A DNA stretch of 64,000 nucleotides from Bacteroidota bacterium. GTDB lineage: Bacteria; Bacteroidota; Bacteroidia; Flavobacteriales; Flavobacteriaceae. The translations under genes and the position numbers were made by a program. Where the stretch lies: the NCBI GenBank assembly GCA_018829465.1, contig JAHJTN010000012.1, positions 1 to 64,000 on the forward strand. The letters are read 5' to 3'. Shown here piece by piece: positions 1 to 8,935 of this stretch. The notes beneath the pieces are model-generated. The model was not told the origin of the DNA and searched no databases. It saw nothing but the letters and a program-made list of their open reading frames with translations. Position 1 is the stretch's first letter. Each line of letters starts with the position of its first letter.

Positions 1-18
1 AATAAATAATATAAACAG

Positions 19-99
19 ATGAAACGAGCCATGCTAAAAAGTGTAACACACAAGAGAATAATTATTAGCGAGTTCCATCTGACCGATAAAAATAAATAA
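19..99 (+). CDS. Tiny ORF in the tandem repeat, copy 1 (26 aa)
   Basis: ATG at 19, TAA at 97-99. The predicted peptide begins MKRAMLKSVTHKR and is strongly basic in its first half. I do not recognise it. It repeats almost unchanged in the next unit, in the same frame, because the period of 90 bp is divisible by three. The stop is 9 bp before the next ATG, which looks like translational spacing. It could be a real small protein, a leader peptide, or a duplicated 5' gene fragment without function. Confidence 0.25.
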   Translation: MKRAMLKSVTHKRIIISEFHLTDKNK

Positions 100-108
100 T
101 ATAAACAG

Positions 109-189
109 ATGAAACGAGCCATGCTAAAAAGTGTAACACACAAGAGAATGATTATTAGCGAGTTCCATCTGACCTTTGAAAAACAATAA
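109..189 (+). CDS. Tiny ORF in the tandem repeat, copy 2 (26 aa)
   Basis: Same peptide as the copy before it, except for one Ile-to-Met change and a different last five residues (ending FEKQ instead of DKNK). The TAA at 187-189 lies 10 bp before the ATG of the S41 protease at 200, so translation could be coupled to it. Function unknown. Confidence 0.25.
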   Translation: MKRAMLKSVTHKRMIISEFHLTFEKQ

Positions 190-199
190 TTATAAACAG

Positions 200-1774
200 A
201 TGAAAGATTACTTAAAACCCATTATGTATGCCTTGCTCATTGCCTTTGGTATTGTATTGGGAAGTCTGTTGAGTTTTAATGCCAAACCCGCTTTTTTGTC
301 TAAAAATTCCGGGAAGGAAAAACTTTCCAGACTCATAGATTATATCGATAAAGAATACGTGGACAATGTAAACACAGACAGCATCGTCGACCTTACGGTC
401 AACTCAATTTTAGCCAAACTTGATCCGCATTCTGTTTACATTCCCAAAAGCGAAATGGCCGCCACTGCCGAAAACATGAAAGGCGATTTTGTCGGTATTG
501 GTGTCAATTTTTATTTTTATAAAGACAGCCTCGCCGTCATCAACCCAGTTCCCGGAAGTCCCTCGCAAAAAGTAGGCATCAAAGCCGGTGACAGAATATT
601 ATTTGCAGGCAGTCGCAAACTCTTTGGCGCAGATGTCACTACCGACACTTTGGTCAGCGTACTCAAAGGTGAAGTTAACTCCGAAGTTGATTTGGAAGTG
701 TACAGACGCGGTGAAAAAGAACTTCTCAAATTCAAGCTCTCCCGAGACCATATTCCCATCAAAAGTGTTGACGCCTCTTATATGTTGACTCCCGAATTGG
801 GATACATTAAAATAAATCGCTTTGCAGAAAGTACTTATCAGGAATTTACAACAGCACTCGATTCGCTGATTGCACTCAACGCCAAAGAATTGGTGCTCGA
901 TCTTCGCGGAAATCCCGGCGGCTATGTGGGTATTGCCGAAAAAATTCTCGACGAATTTCTTCCAAAAGACACGCCCATGCTGACCACCAAAAACAAAAGC
1001 GGAAAAGAAACCAAAAGCATCGCTACCAACAAAGGTAGGTTTGAAAACAAACCGCTTTACGTACTCATTGATGAAAATTCGGCTTCGGCCAGCGAGATTG
1101 TGGCGGGCGCTTTGCAAGACAATGATATTGGCACCATCGTGGGCAGGCGTTCGTTCGGCAAAGGATTGGTGCAGCGAGAAATGGCGTTGGGTGACGGAAG
1201 CGCCGTTCGTCTTACCATTGCGCGCTACTACACGCCTACCGGTCGATCTATACAACGGCCCTATGAAAACGGCGTCAACGCCTACTACGATGATTTTTAC
1301 AACCGCTACGAAAACGGGGAATTTATTGACAAAGACAGCATCAAAGTAGATGATTCACTCAAATTCAAAACCCCAAAAGGTAAAATAGTTTATGGTGGCG
1401 GGGGCATTATTCCCGATGTGTTTGTCTCCACAGATACCATTCAGGGCAGTGAAGCGCTTCGTTATTTGGAACTGAACGGCAATTTCAATTTCTTTATTTT
1501 TGAATCTATCGATGAAAACCGAAAAGCATTTTCTGCGCTCACTTTTAAAGATTTTGAAGAAGAAAATGTTTTTCCGGACAGCTTGGTAACTAAGTTTATC
1601 AACAGCTATACCGAACGTGGTTTGCGTTTGCAATACCAATCCTTTAAAGACAAATTAAAAGTCTATTTGACCGCCAACCTGGCCGGACAACTCTTTGGAA
1701 ATGAATACAAAGCCATCTTGCTCAACAAGGAAGACCCTGTGATACGACGGGTGTTGGAACTCGACAAAAAATAG
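200..1774 (+). CDS. S41 family C-terminal processing peptidase with PDZ domain
   Basis: A 524-aa CtpA/Prc-type serine protease, expected in the periplasm. An N-terminal hydrophobic segment (about residues 7-25) acts as membrane anchor or signal. A PDZ domain covers about residues 90-165 (GIGVNF start; GIKAGDRI in the middle). The S41 catalytic core follows, with LDLRGNPGG at about 234-242, the nucleophile serine within the SASASE motif at about 294-299, and the general-base lysine in the FGKG motif (about residue 321). A reading frame also extends upstream to a TTG at 176, but the ATG at 200 is preferred because it sits just after the stop of the small repeated ORF and gives a normal signal anchor. 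The family degrades or trims envelope proteins. Confidence 0.93.
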   Translation: MKDYLKPIMYALLIAFGIVLGSLLSFNAKPAFLSKNSGKEKLSRLIDYIDKEYVDNVNTDSIVDLTVNSILAKLDPHSVYIPKSEMAATAENMKGDFVGIGVNFYFYKDSLAVINPVPGSPSQKVGIKAGDRILFAGSRKLFGADVTTDTLVSVLKGEVNSEVDLEVYRRGEKELLKFKLSRDHIPIKSVDASYMLTPELGYIKINRFAESTYQEFTTALDSLIALNAKELVLDLRGNPGGYVGIAEKILDEFLPKDTPMLTTKNKSGKETKSIATNKGRFENKPLYVLIDENSASASEIVAGALQDNDIGTIVGRRSFGKGLVQREMALGDGSAVRLTIARYYTPTGRSIQRPYENGVNAYYDDFYNRYENGEFIDKDSIKVDDSLKFKTPKGKIVYGGGGIIPDVFVSTDTIQGSEALRYLELNGNFNFFIFESIDENRKAFSALTFKDFEEENVFPDSLVTKFINSYTERGLRLQYQSFKDKLKVYLTANLAGQLFGNEYKAILLNKEDPVIRRVLELDKK

Positions 1775-1779
1775 TTTGT

Positions 1780-2247
1780 TTACCAGTCCTGAAAAGGTTT
1801 CTTAGCAAGTTGCGCATTGTAATATCTGATATCTCCGGTGACTTCTTCACCTAACCAATCCGGCTTTTCAAACATTTCATCTGCGTCCACGAGTTCAATT
1901 TCGGCAACCACCAAACCTTGGTTGCTGCCAAAAAAATCATCCACTTCATAGATATGTCGTCCCGCAGCCACTTCATACCTGCGTTTTTCTATCTTTCCGG
2001 GTTCACACAATGCCAAAAGCGCTATCGCTTCTTCACGGTCGATTTCTTTTTCCCATTCAAAACGCTTGAGCCCGGAGTCGTCCGTCAATCCTTTTACAGT
2101 CAAAATACCTTTGCTGTCAGCCAAGCGAACGCGCACTGTTCGCTCAGGATCTGTGTTCAAAAAACCTTGTTGAATGTCGTAAGACCGAGATGCTTCATTT
2201 TTATAAGCATCCGAACGCACCAAAAACTTTCTTTCAATTTCAATCAT
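1780..2247 (-). CDS. CYTH domain protein (triphosphate tunnel enzyme family)
   Basis: A 155-aa single-domain CYTH protein. The N-terminal signature EIERKFLV is the defining ExExK motif of the superfamily, followed by alternating basic and acidic strands (RTVRVRL, LTVKG, WEKEID, KRRYEV, VAEIEL) that line the substrate tunnel. Bacterial relatives hydrolyse tripolyphosphate or other triphosphates, or have unknown substrates, so the reaction here is not known. The ATG at 2247 is chosen because it starts directly at the signature; an in-frame extension to 2295 adds residues not seen in the family. The gene converges on the S41 protease with a 5-bp gap, and is divergent from the acyl-CoA dehydrogenase. 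Confidence 0.88.
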   Translation of the reverse strand: MIEIERKFLVRSDAYKNEASRSYDIQQGFLNTDPERTVRVRLADSKGILTVKGLTDDSGLKRFEWEKEIDREEAIALLALCEPGKIEKRRYEVAAGRHIYEVDDFFGSNQGLVVAEIELVDADEMFEKPDWLGEEVTGDIRYYNAQLAKKPFQDW

Positions 2248-2400
2248 AAATTCATTTGAGTTGGTTTTGCTAAGATAAAAATATAAAAGTCGCAAAAATA
2301 AGCAGGCAAGATTTTGATGTGTAGGTTGTCTAAAAATTTGTTACGAATTCTCGTTTTACGACGTCAAATTATGGTTGGTTCGGAAATTTACGCCAAACAC

Positions 2401-2432
2401 TTTGATAACTATAACTTCTTGATGTATTTTTG
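2401..2432 (+). promoter_or_regulatory. Bacteroidota-type promoter for the acyl-CoA dehydrogenase
   Basis: TTTG at 2401-2404, a 20-bp spacer, and TATTTTTG at 2425-2432 match the TTTG / TAnnTTTG consensus of the primary sigma factor of this phylum. The ATG follows 17 bp after the -7 box, so the leader would be very short. Confidence 0.7.
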
Positions 2433-2448
2433 TTAGAAATTATACATC

Positions 2449-3639
2449 ATGAAGCCCGATCTTTTTCAATCGCCCGATTATTATCAAATTGACGAACTCC
2501 TATCCGAAGAACATTTGCTGGTGCGACAAGCCACGCGCGACTGGGTAAAACGCGAGGTGTCACCCATTATTGAAGACTATGCACAGCGTGCAGCTTTTCC
2601 GCAACAATTGGTCAAAGGTTTGGCAGAAATCGGCGGTTTTGGTCCGTACATTCCGCAAGCATACGGCGGCGCAGGCCTAGATCAAATATCATACGGCTTG
2701 ATGATGCAAGAAATCGAACGCGGTGATTCGGGCATAAGATCGACCGCTTCAGTGCAGTCTTCCTTGGTAATGTACCCAATTTGGAAATTTGGATCGGAAG
2801 CACAGCGACAAAAATATTTACCCAAACTGGCATCCGGCGATATGTTGGGTTGTTTCGGACTCACCGAACCCGACCACGGTTCCAATCCGGGCGGCATGAC
2901 CACGAATTTTAAAGACAAAGGCGATCATTTTCTGCTAAACGGAGCCAAAATGTGGATCTCCAATGCGCCATTTGCAGATGTTGCAGTGGTGTGGGCCAAA
3001 GACGAAAACGGGCGCATTCACGGACTTATCGCAGAGCGCGGAATGGAAGGATTTTCTACACCTGAAACGCACAACAAGTGGTCGTTGCGCGCTTCCGCCA
3101 CCGGCGAATTGATTTTTGACAACGTCAAAATACCTAAAGAAAATATTTTACCGGGCAAAAGCGGTCTAGGTGCGCCACTCAATTGTCTGGACTCTGCACG
3201 ATATGGCATTGCCTGGGGTGCCATTGGCGCCGCGATGGATTGCTACGACACCGCATTGCGCTACGCCAAAGAACGCGTACAATTTGGAAAACCCATAGCC
3301 GCCACCCAACTGCAACAAAAAAAACTGGCCGAAATGATTACTGAAATCACCAAGGCGCAACTGCTGGCATGGCGACTTGGCGTGCTTAGAAACGAAGGCA
3401 AAGCCACTACGGCCCAAATATCGATGGCCAAGCGAAACAACGTCAATATGGCGATAGAGATTGCTCGTGAAGCGCGACAAATATTAGGTGGAATGGGCAT
3501 CACCGGCGAGTATTCCATCATGCGCCACATGATGAATTTGGAATCTGTCATCACCTACGAAGGCACCCACGACATTCATTTGCTCATTACCGGCCACGAC
3601 GTGACAGGTCTTCAGGCGTTTAAAGACGAAAGTGTTTAA
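2449..3639 (+). CDS. Acyl-CoA dehydrogenase, glutaryl-CoA dehydrogenase-like
   Basis: A 396-aa FAD-dependent acyl-CoA dehydrogenase. The FAD/substrate motif GCFGLTEPDHGS (about residues 138-149) and the segment with IRSTASVQSSLVM resemble the glutaryl-CoA dehydrogenase branch, which oxidatively decarboxylates glutaryl-CoA to crotonyl-CoA in lysine and tryptophan breakdown. The catalytic glutamate is expected in TYEGTHDIH near the C terminus (about residue 371), and an ILGGMG motif precedes it. Length is normal. The gene stands alone, so the substrate is inferred from the motifs and not from the neighbourhood. A cytoplasmic enzyme passing electrons to ETF is expected. Confidence 0.9.
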   Translation: MKPDLFQSPDYYQIDELLSEEHLLVRQATRDWVKREVSPIIEDYAQRAAFPQQLVKGLAEIGGFGPYIPQAYGGAGLDQISYGLMMQEIERGDSGIRSTASVQSSLVMYPIWKFGSEAQRQKYLPKLASGDMLGCFGLTEPDHGSNPGGMTTNFKDKGDHFLLNGAKMWISNAPFADVAVVWAKDENGRIHGLIAERGMEGFSTPETHNKWSLRASATGELIFDNVKIPKENILPGKSGLGAPLNCLDSARYGIAWGAIGAAMDCYDTALRYAKERVQFGKPIAATQLQQKKLAEMITEITKAQLLAWRLGVLRNEGKATTAQISMAKRNNVNMAIEIAREARQILGGMGITGEYSIMRHMMNLESVITYEGTHDIHLLITGHDVTGLQAFKDESV

Positions 3640-3863
3640 GAGGGTCGGTTTGGAATTTCGTTCCCTAGTTATCAAAATACGCTTTTATCCAATTCCTTAG
3701 TAAGGAAAGTCGGCTTTTCTACCTTTTAATCATTTGTAGTGAGTTGCAGATTTGTTTTATATCTACAAATTGCCATATTTTCAGGAATTCCGCTATTTTT
3801 ACAACCGATTAAAATATTTTCGCGCAATTTCAGTTAGTTTCTAATCACCCAACACGCTGTAGT

Positions 3864-6425
3864 TTGAAATTTGTTTACACCTATATCTTCCTTGCTTTGC
3901 TGCTCGTCATGGGGGCTTGTTCCACCAAAAAAGACAAGTTTATCAACCGAAATTTTCACGCGCTAAGTACAAAATATAACGTGCTCTACAACGGCAACTT
4001 GGCCTTCGAGGAAGGTAGAGATGCGCTAATAAACAGTTACGAAGACAATTTTTGGGAAATTTTACCCATAGAACGGCTCGCTGTTGAAGAAGAAGATATT
4101 GTCTTTCCCGGACGCCGCGCCAAGGACAAAAATTTTGAAATTGCAGAGGAAAAAGCCACCAAAGCAATTCAAAAACACTCGATGAACATTTCGGGCTTGG
4201 AGCGCAATCCACAAATGGACGAAGCTTTTTTACTACTCGGCAAGGCGCGATATTTTGACCAACGGTTTATTCCGGCACTTGAAGCCTTCAACTATGTATT
4301 GTACAAATATCCCAACAGCGATAAAATCAACACGGCAAAAATTTGGCGCGAAAAGGTGAACATCCGTCTCGAAAACGAGCAAATCGCCATCAAAAATCTC
4401 GATCGGTTGCTCAAAACCGAACCACTAGGCAGGGAAGAATATGCAGATCTTCATGCATTTATGGCACAAGCCTACATAAACGAAAAGAAAAATGATACCG
4501 CTATTGCCTATTTGAAAGAAGCTGCCTTTACCACCAAAAATCAAACAAACAAAGCGCGCTATTTATTCATCTTAGGACAGCTGTACGAAAGTCTCAACAC
4601 CATCGACAGTTCGGATATGGCATTTCGCGAAATCTTGCAGATGAAACGAAAAGCACCTCGAATGTATTGGGCTCATGCGCAAATCAAAATGGCCGAACAC
4701 TTTGCCTATACAGACGGAAACGAACAAGAAGAATTGGAAGCTTTAATGAAACTGGCCGAAAACAGAGAGAGCCGTCCGTATTTAGACAAGATTTATTATC
4801 AAATTGGGGAGTTTCACAACCGACGCAACGACATAGCACTGGCAGAAACCTTCTACAACAAAGCATTGCGCGAACAAACACCGGACAAGGAACTCAAAGC
4901 GCGCACCTATCAAACCTTGGGCGACATCTATTTCGACAAAACGGAATACTATGCAGCCGGGCAATACTACGACAGTACCCTGGTCAACATGAACGAAACC
5001 ACGCTGGCACATTTTCGCCTCAAAAGAAAGCGCGACAACCTACAAGATGTCATCGCCTATGAAAACACAGCTGCTAAAAACGACAGTATTCTCAATTTGG
5101 TTGGGTTGAGTGTTGCCGATCGGGAAAGCATTTTTCAAACCGTGATAGACACGCTCAAAGCACGTGTGTTGGCAGCCCAAAAAGAAGCTGCCGAGCAAGA
5201 AGCCCTTGCCTTGGATCGGGAAAGTTTTTTAGGCTTGGATGGCCAAAATCAGAAACCGAGCCTCGGGGCATTTCAGTTTTATGATCCTTCGGTGATGGGC
5301 GCACAGCGCATAGAATTTAGAAGAAAATGGGGCAACAGAAATCTCTCGGACAATTGGCGCTGGCAAGATCGCAGTTCGGCCTTGCCGCAAACCAGCAGCG
5401 CAGTGGTCGCCGAAAATCCTGACGAACAATTTAAAGATTCCATTTATCAGTTGGCCTATTACCTAAACCGCATTCCCAAAGATCCTGCGGTGATAGACAG
5501 CCTTTCGCGTCAGCGGAACGATGCCTATTATCAGTTGGGATTGATATACAAAGAACGTTTCAAGGCCTATACTGTGGCCATCGAAAAACTCGAAATTTTA
5601 TTGACAAACCAACCCGAAGAAAAATTGATTTTGCCTGCCAAATACAATTTGTACCAATTGTATGCACTGACAGATTCTCCAAAAGCCTTAGCCGTTAAAA
5701 CAGATATTTTGACCAATCATGCAAATTCCAGGTTTGCACAATTGTTGCAAAATCCGGAAGCAGATTTGGCGGAAGACACCGAAAGTCCGGAAGCTGTGTA
5801 CAACCGAATTTATGAATTGTACCGCAACCAACAATTTGCAGATGCCGAAAAACTTTTGGATGCAGCGGTACTGACTTTTAACGGAGATGAAATTGTGCCC
5901 AAATTGGCCTTGCTCAAAGCGAGAAGTTTGGCACGGCTCGACGGCTTTGAAGCCTACAGAAAAAGCATGGAAGAGTTGTCTGTTGACTACGCCAACAGTG
6001 CTGAGGGCAAATTGGCTGCCGAACTGCTAAACTCAGACTTAAAAGATCTTGAAGCCGCTTCATTTGACTTGGAAAGCAGCTCGTTGTATTGGAAGGTGCT
6101 AGTGCCATACGCCTTTGTGGATTCATTGAAGATGCAGCGCGAAAGGGAAATTGTAGAAAAAGCCATTGATACTTTGCAATACGATTATTTGTTTCTATCG
6201 GAAGACCTTTACAGCCGCGACAAAATATTTTTGGTCATTCACGGATTTCCGGATGCATCGCGGGCAGAAGGATTCTTAGAATTGTTGCGGGTAAACAAAG
6301 ACTTTAAGCTACGTTTAGACGGCATTGTGGTCAACTCTGAAAACTATCGAATCATACAAATTCACAAAAACCTTGACGACTATCTGTTAAAAACAGAAGA
6401 GATGAAAGCGTCTATCAAAAATTAG
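3864..6425 (+). CDS. sprE: Type IX secretion lipoprotein PorW/SprE, TPR-rich
   Basis: An 853-aa lipoprotein. The signal peptide ends in a lipobox (LVMGAC, Cys at residue 19), so it is anchored on the periplasmic side. The segment just after (STKKDKFINRNFHALSTKYN) is characteristic of SprE/PorW, an accessory component of the Bacteroidota type IX secretion system and gliding motility. The body is rich in tetratricopeptide-like helical pairs (for example around residues 120-330 and 540-700), and a C-terminal globular part ends the protein. The start codon is a TTG; the next in-frame ATG would cut off the signal peptide. Neighbour to bactofilin and the ATP synthase operon. About 220 bp without a gene precede it. 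Confidence 0.88.
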   Translation: MKFVYTYIFLALLLVMGACSTKKDKFINRNFHALSTKYNVLYNGNLAFEEGRDALINSYEDNFWEILPIERLAVEEEDIVFPGRRAKDKNFEIAEEKATKAIQKHSMNISGLERNPQMDEAFLLLGKARYFDQRFIPALEAFNYVLYKYPNSDKINTAKIWREKVNIRLENEQIAIKNLDRLLKTEPLGREEYADLHAFMAQAYINEKKNDTAIAYLKEAAFTTKNQTNKARYLFILGQLYESLNTIDSSDMAFREILQMKRKAPRMYWAHAQIKMAEHFAYTDGNEQEELEALMKLAENRESRPYLDKIYYQIGEFHNRRNDIALAETFYNKALREQTPDKELKARTYQTLGDIYFDKTEYYAAGQYYDSTLVNMNETTLAHFRLKRKRDNLQDVIAYENTAAKNDSILNLVGLSVADRESIFQTVIDTLKARVLAAQKEAAEQEALALDRESFLGLDGQNQKPSLGAFQFYDPSVMGAQRIEFRRKWGNRNLSDNWRWQDRSSALPQTSSAVVAENPDEQFKDSIYQLAYYLNRIPKDPAVIDSLSRQRNDAYYQLGLIYKERFKAYTVAIEKLEILLTNQPEEKLILPAKYNLYQLYALTDSPKALAVKTDILTNHANSRFAQLLQNPEADLAEDTESPEAVYNRIYELYRNQQFADAEKLLDAAVLTFNGDEIVPKLALLKARSLARLDGFEAYRKSMEELSVDYANSAEGKLAAELLNSDLKDLEAASFDLESSSLYWKVLVPYAFVDSLKMQREREIVEKAIDTLQYDYLFLSEDLYSRDKIFLVIHGFPDASRAEGFLELLRVNKDFKLRLDGIVVNSENYRIIQIHKNLDDYLLKTEEMKASIKN

Positions 6426-6435
6426 CCATGTCAAA

Positions 6436-6468
6436 TTTGTTGATTTTTAGATGAATATACTATATTTG
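6436..6468 (+). promoter_or_regulatory. Bacteroidota-type promoter for bactofilin
   Basis: TTTG at 6436-6439, a 21-bp spacer and TATATTTG at 6461-6468, about 40 bp before the bactofilin ATG. It could also feed atpZ and the genes after it, since they are overlapping or closely spaced. Confidence 0.65.
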
Positions 6469-6509
6469 CTTTCCTGATTATCATTTGAACCCCAAATAAA
6501 ACCAAAAAT

Positions 6510-6920
6510 ATGTTTAACGAACCCAAAAAAAAGCAAGGTATTTTACCCACACTCAGCAAGCCCAACACGATTAGCGAATCTTCAAAAATCACAGGCGATT
6601 TTATCTCCGAAGGTGATATTAGAATAGATGGCAAGTTGGAAGGCACTATTAAAACTTCAGGCAAATTGGTGATAGGAAAGGCCGGATTTGTCAAAGGTAA
6701 AGTGGAGTGCGCCAATGCCGATTTTGAAGGAAAATTTTCCGGTGAACTGTTGGTCAACGGCCTTTTGAGCCTGAAACCTTCAGCCTCGGTATCGGGCGAA
6801 TTGATAGTTGGCAAACTGGCTGTTGAACCCGGTGCTGCCATTGATGCCACTTGCAAAATGAAAGGCAGCCTAAAAGCCATTTCTAATGAGCAGCCAAAAG
6901 TTGCCGAAAAAGCCGTCTAA
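6510..6920 (+). CDS. Bactofilin (polymer-forming cytoskeletal protein)
   Basis: A 136-aa bactofilin. The core (about residues 25-115) is a right-handed beta-helix of short repeats with regular glycines and hydrophobics (GDFISEGDIRIDGKLEG, GKLVIGKAGFVKG, GELLVNGLLSL, GELIVGKLAV), flanked by short unstructured ends, the usual layout of this family. Bactofilins self-assemble into filaments at the membrane and localise envelope enzymes. The 3' end overlaps atpZ by 35 bp in another frame, so the two are probably translated from one mRNA. Confidence 0.93.
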   Translation: MFNEPKKKQGILPTLSKPNTISESSKITGDFISEGDIRIDGKLEGTIKTSGKLVIGKAGFVKGKVECANADFEGKFSGELLVNGLLSLKPSASVSGELIVGKLAVEPGAAIDATCKMKGSLKAISNEQPKVAEKAV

Positions 6921-7107
6921 CCGTCCGCTCGTACTTATCGGTCTGGCCTCGCAAATGGGACTCACCATCTACATCTGTGTATGGCTGGGCAAAAAATTGG
7001 ATGCCTACTACCACTTCGAAAAAGTTTTTGTGGTTGTTTTTACCTTGCTCGGTGTTTTTCTCTCTATTTTTACACTGATTAAACAGCTGAAAAAACTCGA
7101 TTTGTAG
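6886..7107 (+). CDS. atpZ: AtpZ/AtpI-type F0F1 ATPase assembly subunit
   Basis: A 73-aa protein with two predicted membrane helices (about residues 16-34 and 43-63). The GLASQMGLTIYICVWLGKKLD stretch is typical of the AtpZ family, small proteins encoded at the head of ATP synthase operons that help assemble the c-ring or supply cations. The ATG lies inside the end of the bactofilin gene. The DUF6168 gene and atpB follow. Confidence 0.85.
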   Translation: MSSQKLPKKPSNRPLVLIGLASQMGLTIYICVWLGKKLDAYYHFEKVFVVVFTLLGVFLSIFTLIKQLKKLDL

Positions 7108-7141
7108 ATATTAGATCTGCGTTTAAACCCTTTAGAGCATC

Positions 7142-7525
7142 ATGCCAAAAACCACTTTGCGCTTTATTAGAAACCTACTTTTGTTGCTGTCCTTGGTTTT
7201 GATATGCCACCTGTTGATTCTACATTTTTTGAAAAAACCATTGTTTGGAAACCTGCTTGTGCATGCGTATTGGGTCAATTATTTATTGGCCGCTATCATT
7301 TTTTGGATTATCGATCGATACAAAACCAGACAAAAAAGCGCACTTGGTTTTATGTTTATGGCCGGCAGTTTCCTCAAGTTTGCCGTGTTTTTTATCATCT
7401 TCTATCCGGTTTATAAGTCAGATGGAAATGTGGTTACCGAAGAGTTTTCCACTTTTTTCATTCCGTATGTTTGTTGTCTGATTTACGAAACCTATTCAGC
7501 ATCAAAGATTTTAAATCAACTGTAA
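7142..7525 (+). CDS. DUF6168-type membrane protein of the ATP synthase operon
   Basis: A 127-aa protein with four predicted membrane helices (about residues 8-27, 36-53, 67-86 and 100-120). In flavobacteria a protein of this size and layout (DUF6168) sits between atpZ and atpB; it has a resemblance in position to the AtpI of other bacteria, which is an inference from context only. No catalytic motif is visible. A gap of 34 bp separates it from atpZ. Confidence 0.75.
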   Translation: MPKTTLRFIRNLLLLLSLVLICHLLILHFLKKPLFGNLLVHAYWVNYLLAAIIFWIIDRYKTRQKSALGFMFMAGSFLKFAVFFIIFYPVYKSDGNVVTEEFSTFFIPYVCCLIYETYSASKILNQL

Positions 7526-7546
7526 GCACATTTTAAACAAAAAAAA

Positions 7547-7581
7547 TTTGTTTTTTGTTTTTGATAAAAGACTTACCTTTG
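7547..7581 (+). promoter_or_regulatory. Probable promoter of the ATP synthase operon
   Basis: A perfect -7 element TACCTTTG lies at 7574-7581, 40 bp before the atpB ATG. The best upstream TTTG elements are at 7547-7550 (23-bp spacer) and 7554-7557 (16-bp spacer); neither is at the ideal distance, and the region is T-rich. Confidence 0.55.
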
Positions 7582-7620
7582 CGCCGATTTAAAAATGGGG
7601 TTTCGACAATTATTTTTGGT

Positions 7621-8703
7621 ATGATCGACACAATTTCTAAAAAGCTTATCATCGGCGTTTTCGCGTTACTTTCTTATTTATCCTTTGGACAAGAGCCGGA
7701 AAACCACGAAGCCACCGCTGCACACAAGGATTTAAGGGCAGAAATCAGGGCTGATATTCAGCATCACCTGCAAGATTCTCATTATTTTACCTTTCTGTCA
7801 GATGAAGAAACCCACTATGCCATTCCGCTTCCTGTCATTCTATGGGACAACGGGTTGAAAGTTTTTTCGGCTTCCAAATTTCACCACGGAGAAACCCTAG
7901 CCGAAGTGGACGGAAACTACTACAAATTATACCACAATAAAATATACAAAACCGACGCACAAGGCACGATAAACTATGATGAAAATCACCACCCGACCAA
8001 CGCCAAACCGCTCGATTTTTCTGTTACAAAAAGTGTGGTGAGTATCTTGATGACCGCTTTGCTCATGTTTTGGCTCTTTAGCAGTTTGGCTAAATCTTAT
8101 GCAAACAACAGTGGCATCGCAACAGGCGTGGGCAGATTTTTTGAACCCATAATTTTGTATATCCGCGATGAAATTGCCATTCCCAACATTGGCGAAAAAC
8201 ACTACAAGAAATACATGAGTTACTTGCTCACCATTTTCTTCTTTATTTGGTTTTTAAATATGTTCGGCCTTACGCCACTGGGCATTAATGTCACAGGAAA
8301 TATTGCTGTAACTTTTGCTTTGGCTTTGCTCACTTTTATCATCACCAACGTGACTGCCAATAAAAATTATTGGGGACACATTTTTTGGATGCCCGGTGTG
8401 CCTTTGCCTATGAAAATCATTTTAGCACCTATCGAATTATTGGGTGTCATCATCAAACCTTTTTCGTTGATGATTCGTCTCTACGCAAACATATCTGCAG
8501 GACATATCGTTTTGATGAGTTTGATTGGTTTGATTTTTATTTTCAAAAACTGGCTGGGAAGTTCGTTGTCTTTCGGACTCGCCTTTGCCATTTCACTGAT
8601 TGAAATATTAGTTGCCTTGTTGCAAGCATATATATTTACCATGTTGTCTGCTTTGTATTTTGGTTTTGCTGTGGAAGAGCACGACCACGAAGCGGCACAT
8701 TAA
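7621..8703 (+). CDS. atpB: ATP synthase F0 subunit a
   Basis: A 360-aa subunit a, which forms the proton half-channels next to the c-ring. It has an N-terminal signal peptide ending near SFGQ and a long His-rich periplasmic extension (about residues 20-130) seen in Bacteroidota members, then five or six membrane helices. The essential arginine is in MIRLYANISAGH in the fourth-helix region, and the last helix carries IEILVALLQAYIFTML. The ATG at 7621 is chosen because it starts the signal peptide; an in-frame TTG at 7555 lies upstream of the predicted promoter box. First gene of atpB-E-F-H-A-G. Confidence 0.95.
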   Translation: MIDTISKKLIIGVFALLSYLSFGQEPENHEATAAHKDLRAEIRADIQHHLQDSHYFTFLSDEETHYAIPLPVILWDNGLKVFSASKFHHGETLAEVDGNYYKLYHNKIYKTDAQGTINYDENHHPTNAKPLDFSVTKSVVSILMTALLMFWLFSSLAKSYANNSGIATGVGRFFEPIILYIRDEIAIPNIGEKHYKKYMSYLLTIFFFIWFLNMFGLTPLGINVTGNIAVTFALALLTFIITNVTANKNYWGHIFWMPGVPLPMKIILAPIELLGVIIKPFSLMIRLYANISAGHIVLMSLIGLIFIFKNWLGSSLSFGLAFAISLIEILVALLQAYIFTMLSALYFGFAVEEHDHEAAH

Positions 8704-8732
8704 TACGAATGTTCAATTTTTAATTATATATT

Positions 8733-8927
8733 ATGGAAATTCCAGTAATGGTAGGTGCAGGTTTGGTAGTAATTGGTGCCGGTATCGGTATCGGTCGCAT
8801 CGGTGGTTCAGCAATGGACGCTATTGCGCGTCAGCCTGAGGCTTACGGAAAAATTCAAACAGCGATGTTGATTGCAGCTGCTTTGATTGAAGGTATTGGT
8901 TTTGCTGCGCTTTTTGCAGTAGGATAG
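8733..8927 (+). CDS. atpE: ATP synthase F0 subunit c
   Basis: A 64-aa two-helix proteolipid. Helix 1 has the GAGIGIGRIGG glycine motif, the loop has the conserved ARQPE, and helix 2 carries the ion-binding glutamate in ALIEGIGF. There is no second acidic or polar ligand set of the sodium type that I can see, so proton coupling is the simpler inference. A hairpin follows directly. Confidence 0.96.
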   Translation: MEIPVMVGAGLVVIGAGIGIGRIGGSAMDAIARQPEAYGKIQTAMLIAAALIEGIGFAALFAVG

Positions 8928-8935
8928 TCCTAAAA

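Larger units (their letters stand above)
1..205 (+). repeat. Tandem 90-bp duplication upstream of the S41 protease
   Basis: Bases 1-84 are repeated at 91-174 with a single difference (A at 60, G at 150), so the period is exactly 90 bp. A third, partial and diverged copy of the start of the unit lies at about 182-205 and supplies the ATG of the protease. The window opens with the last codons of what looks like another unit, ending in a TAA at 7-9, so more copies may lie upstream. Each unit carries a 26-codon ORF followed after 9-10 bp by the next ATGAAA. Near-identity of the copies points to a recent duplication, or to an assembly artefact. Confidence 0.9.

Noticed and set aside
599-1255. Minus-strand ORF of 218 codons opposite the S41 protease
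   Set aside because: Antisense shadow of a well-supported gene, with no domain of its own.
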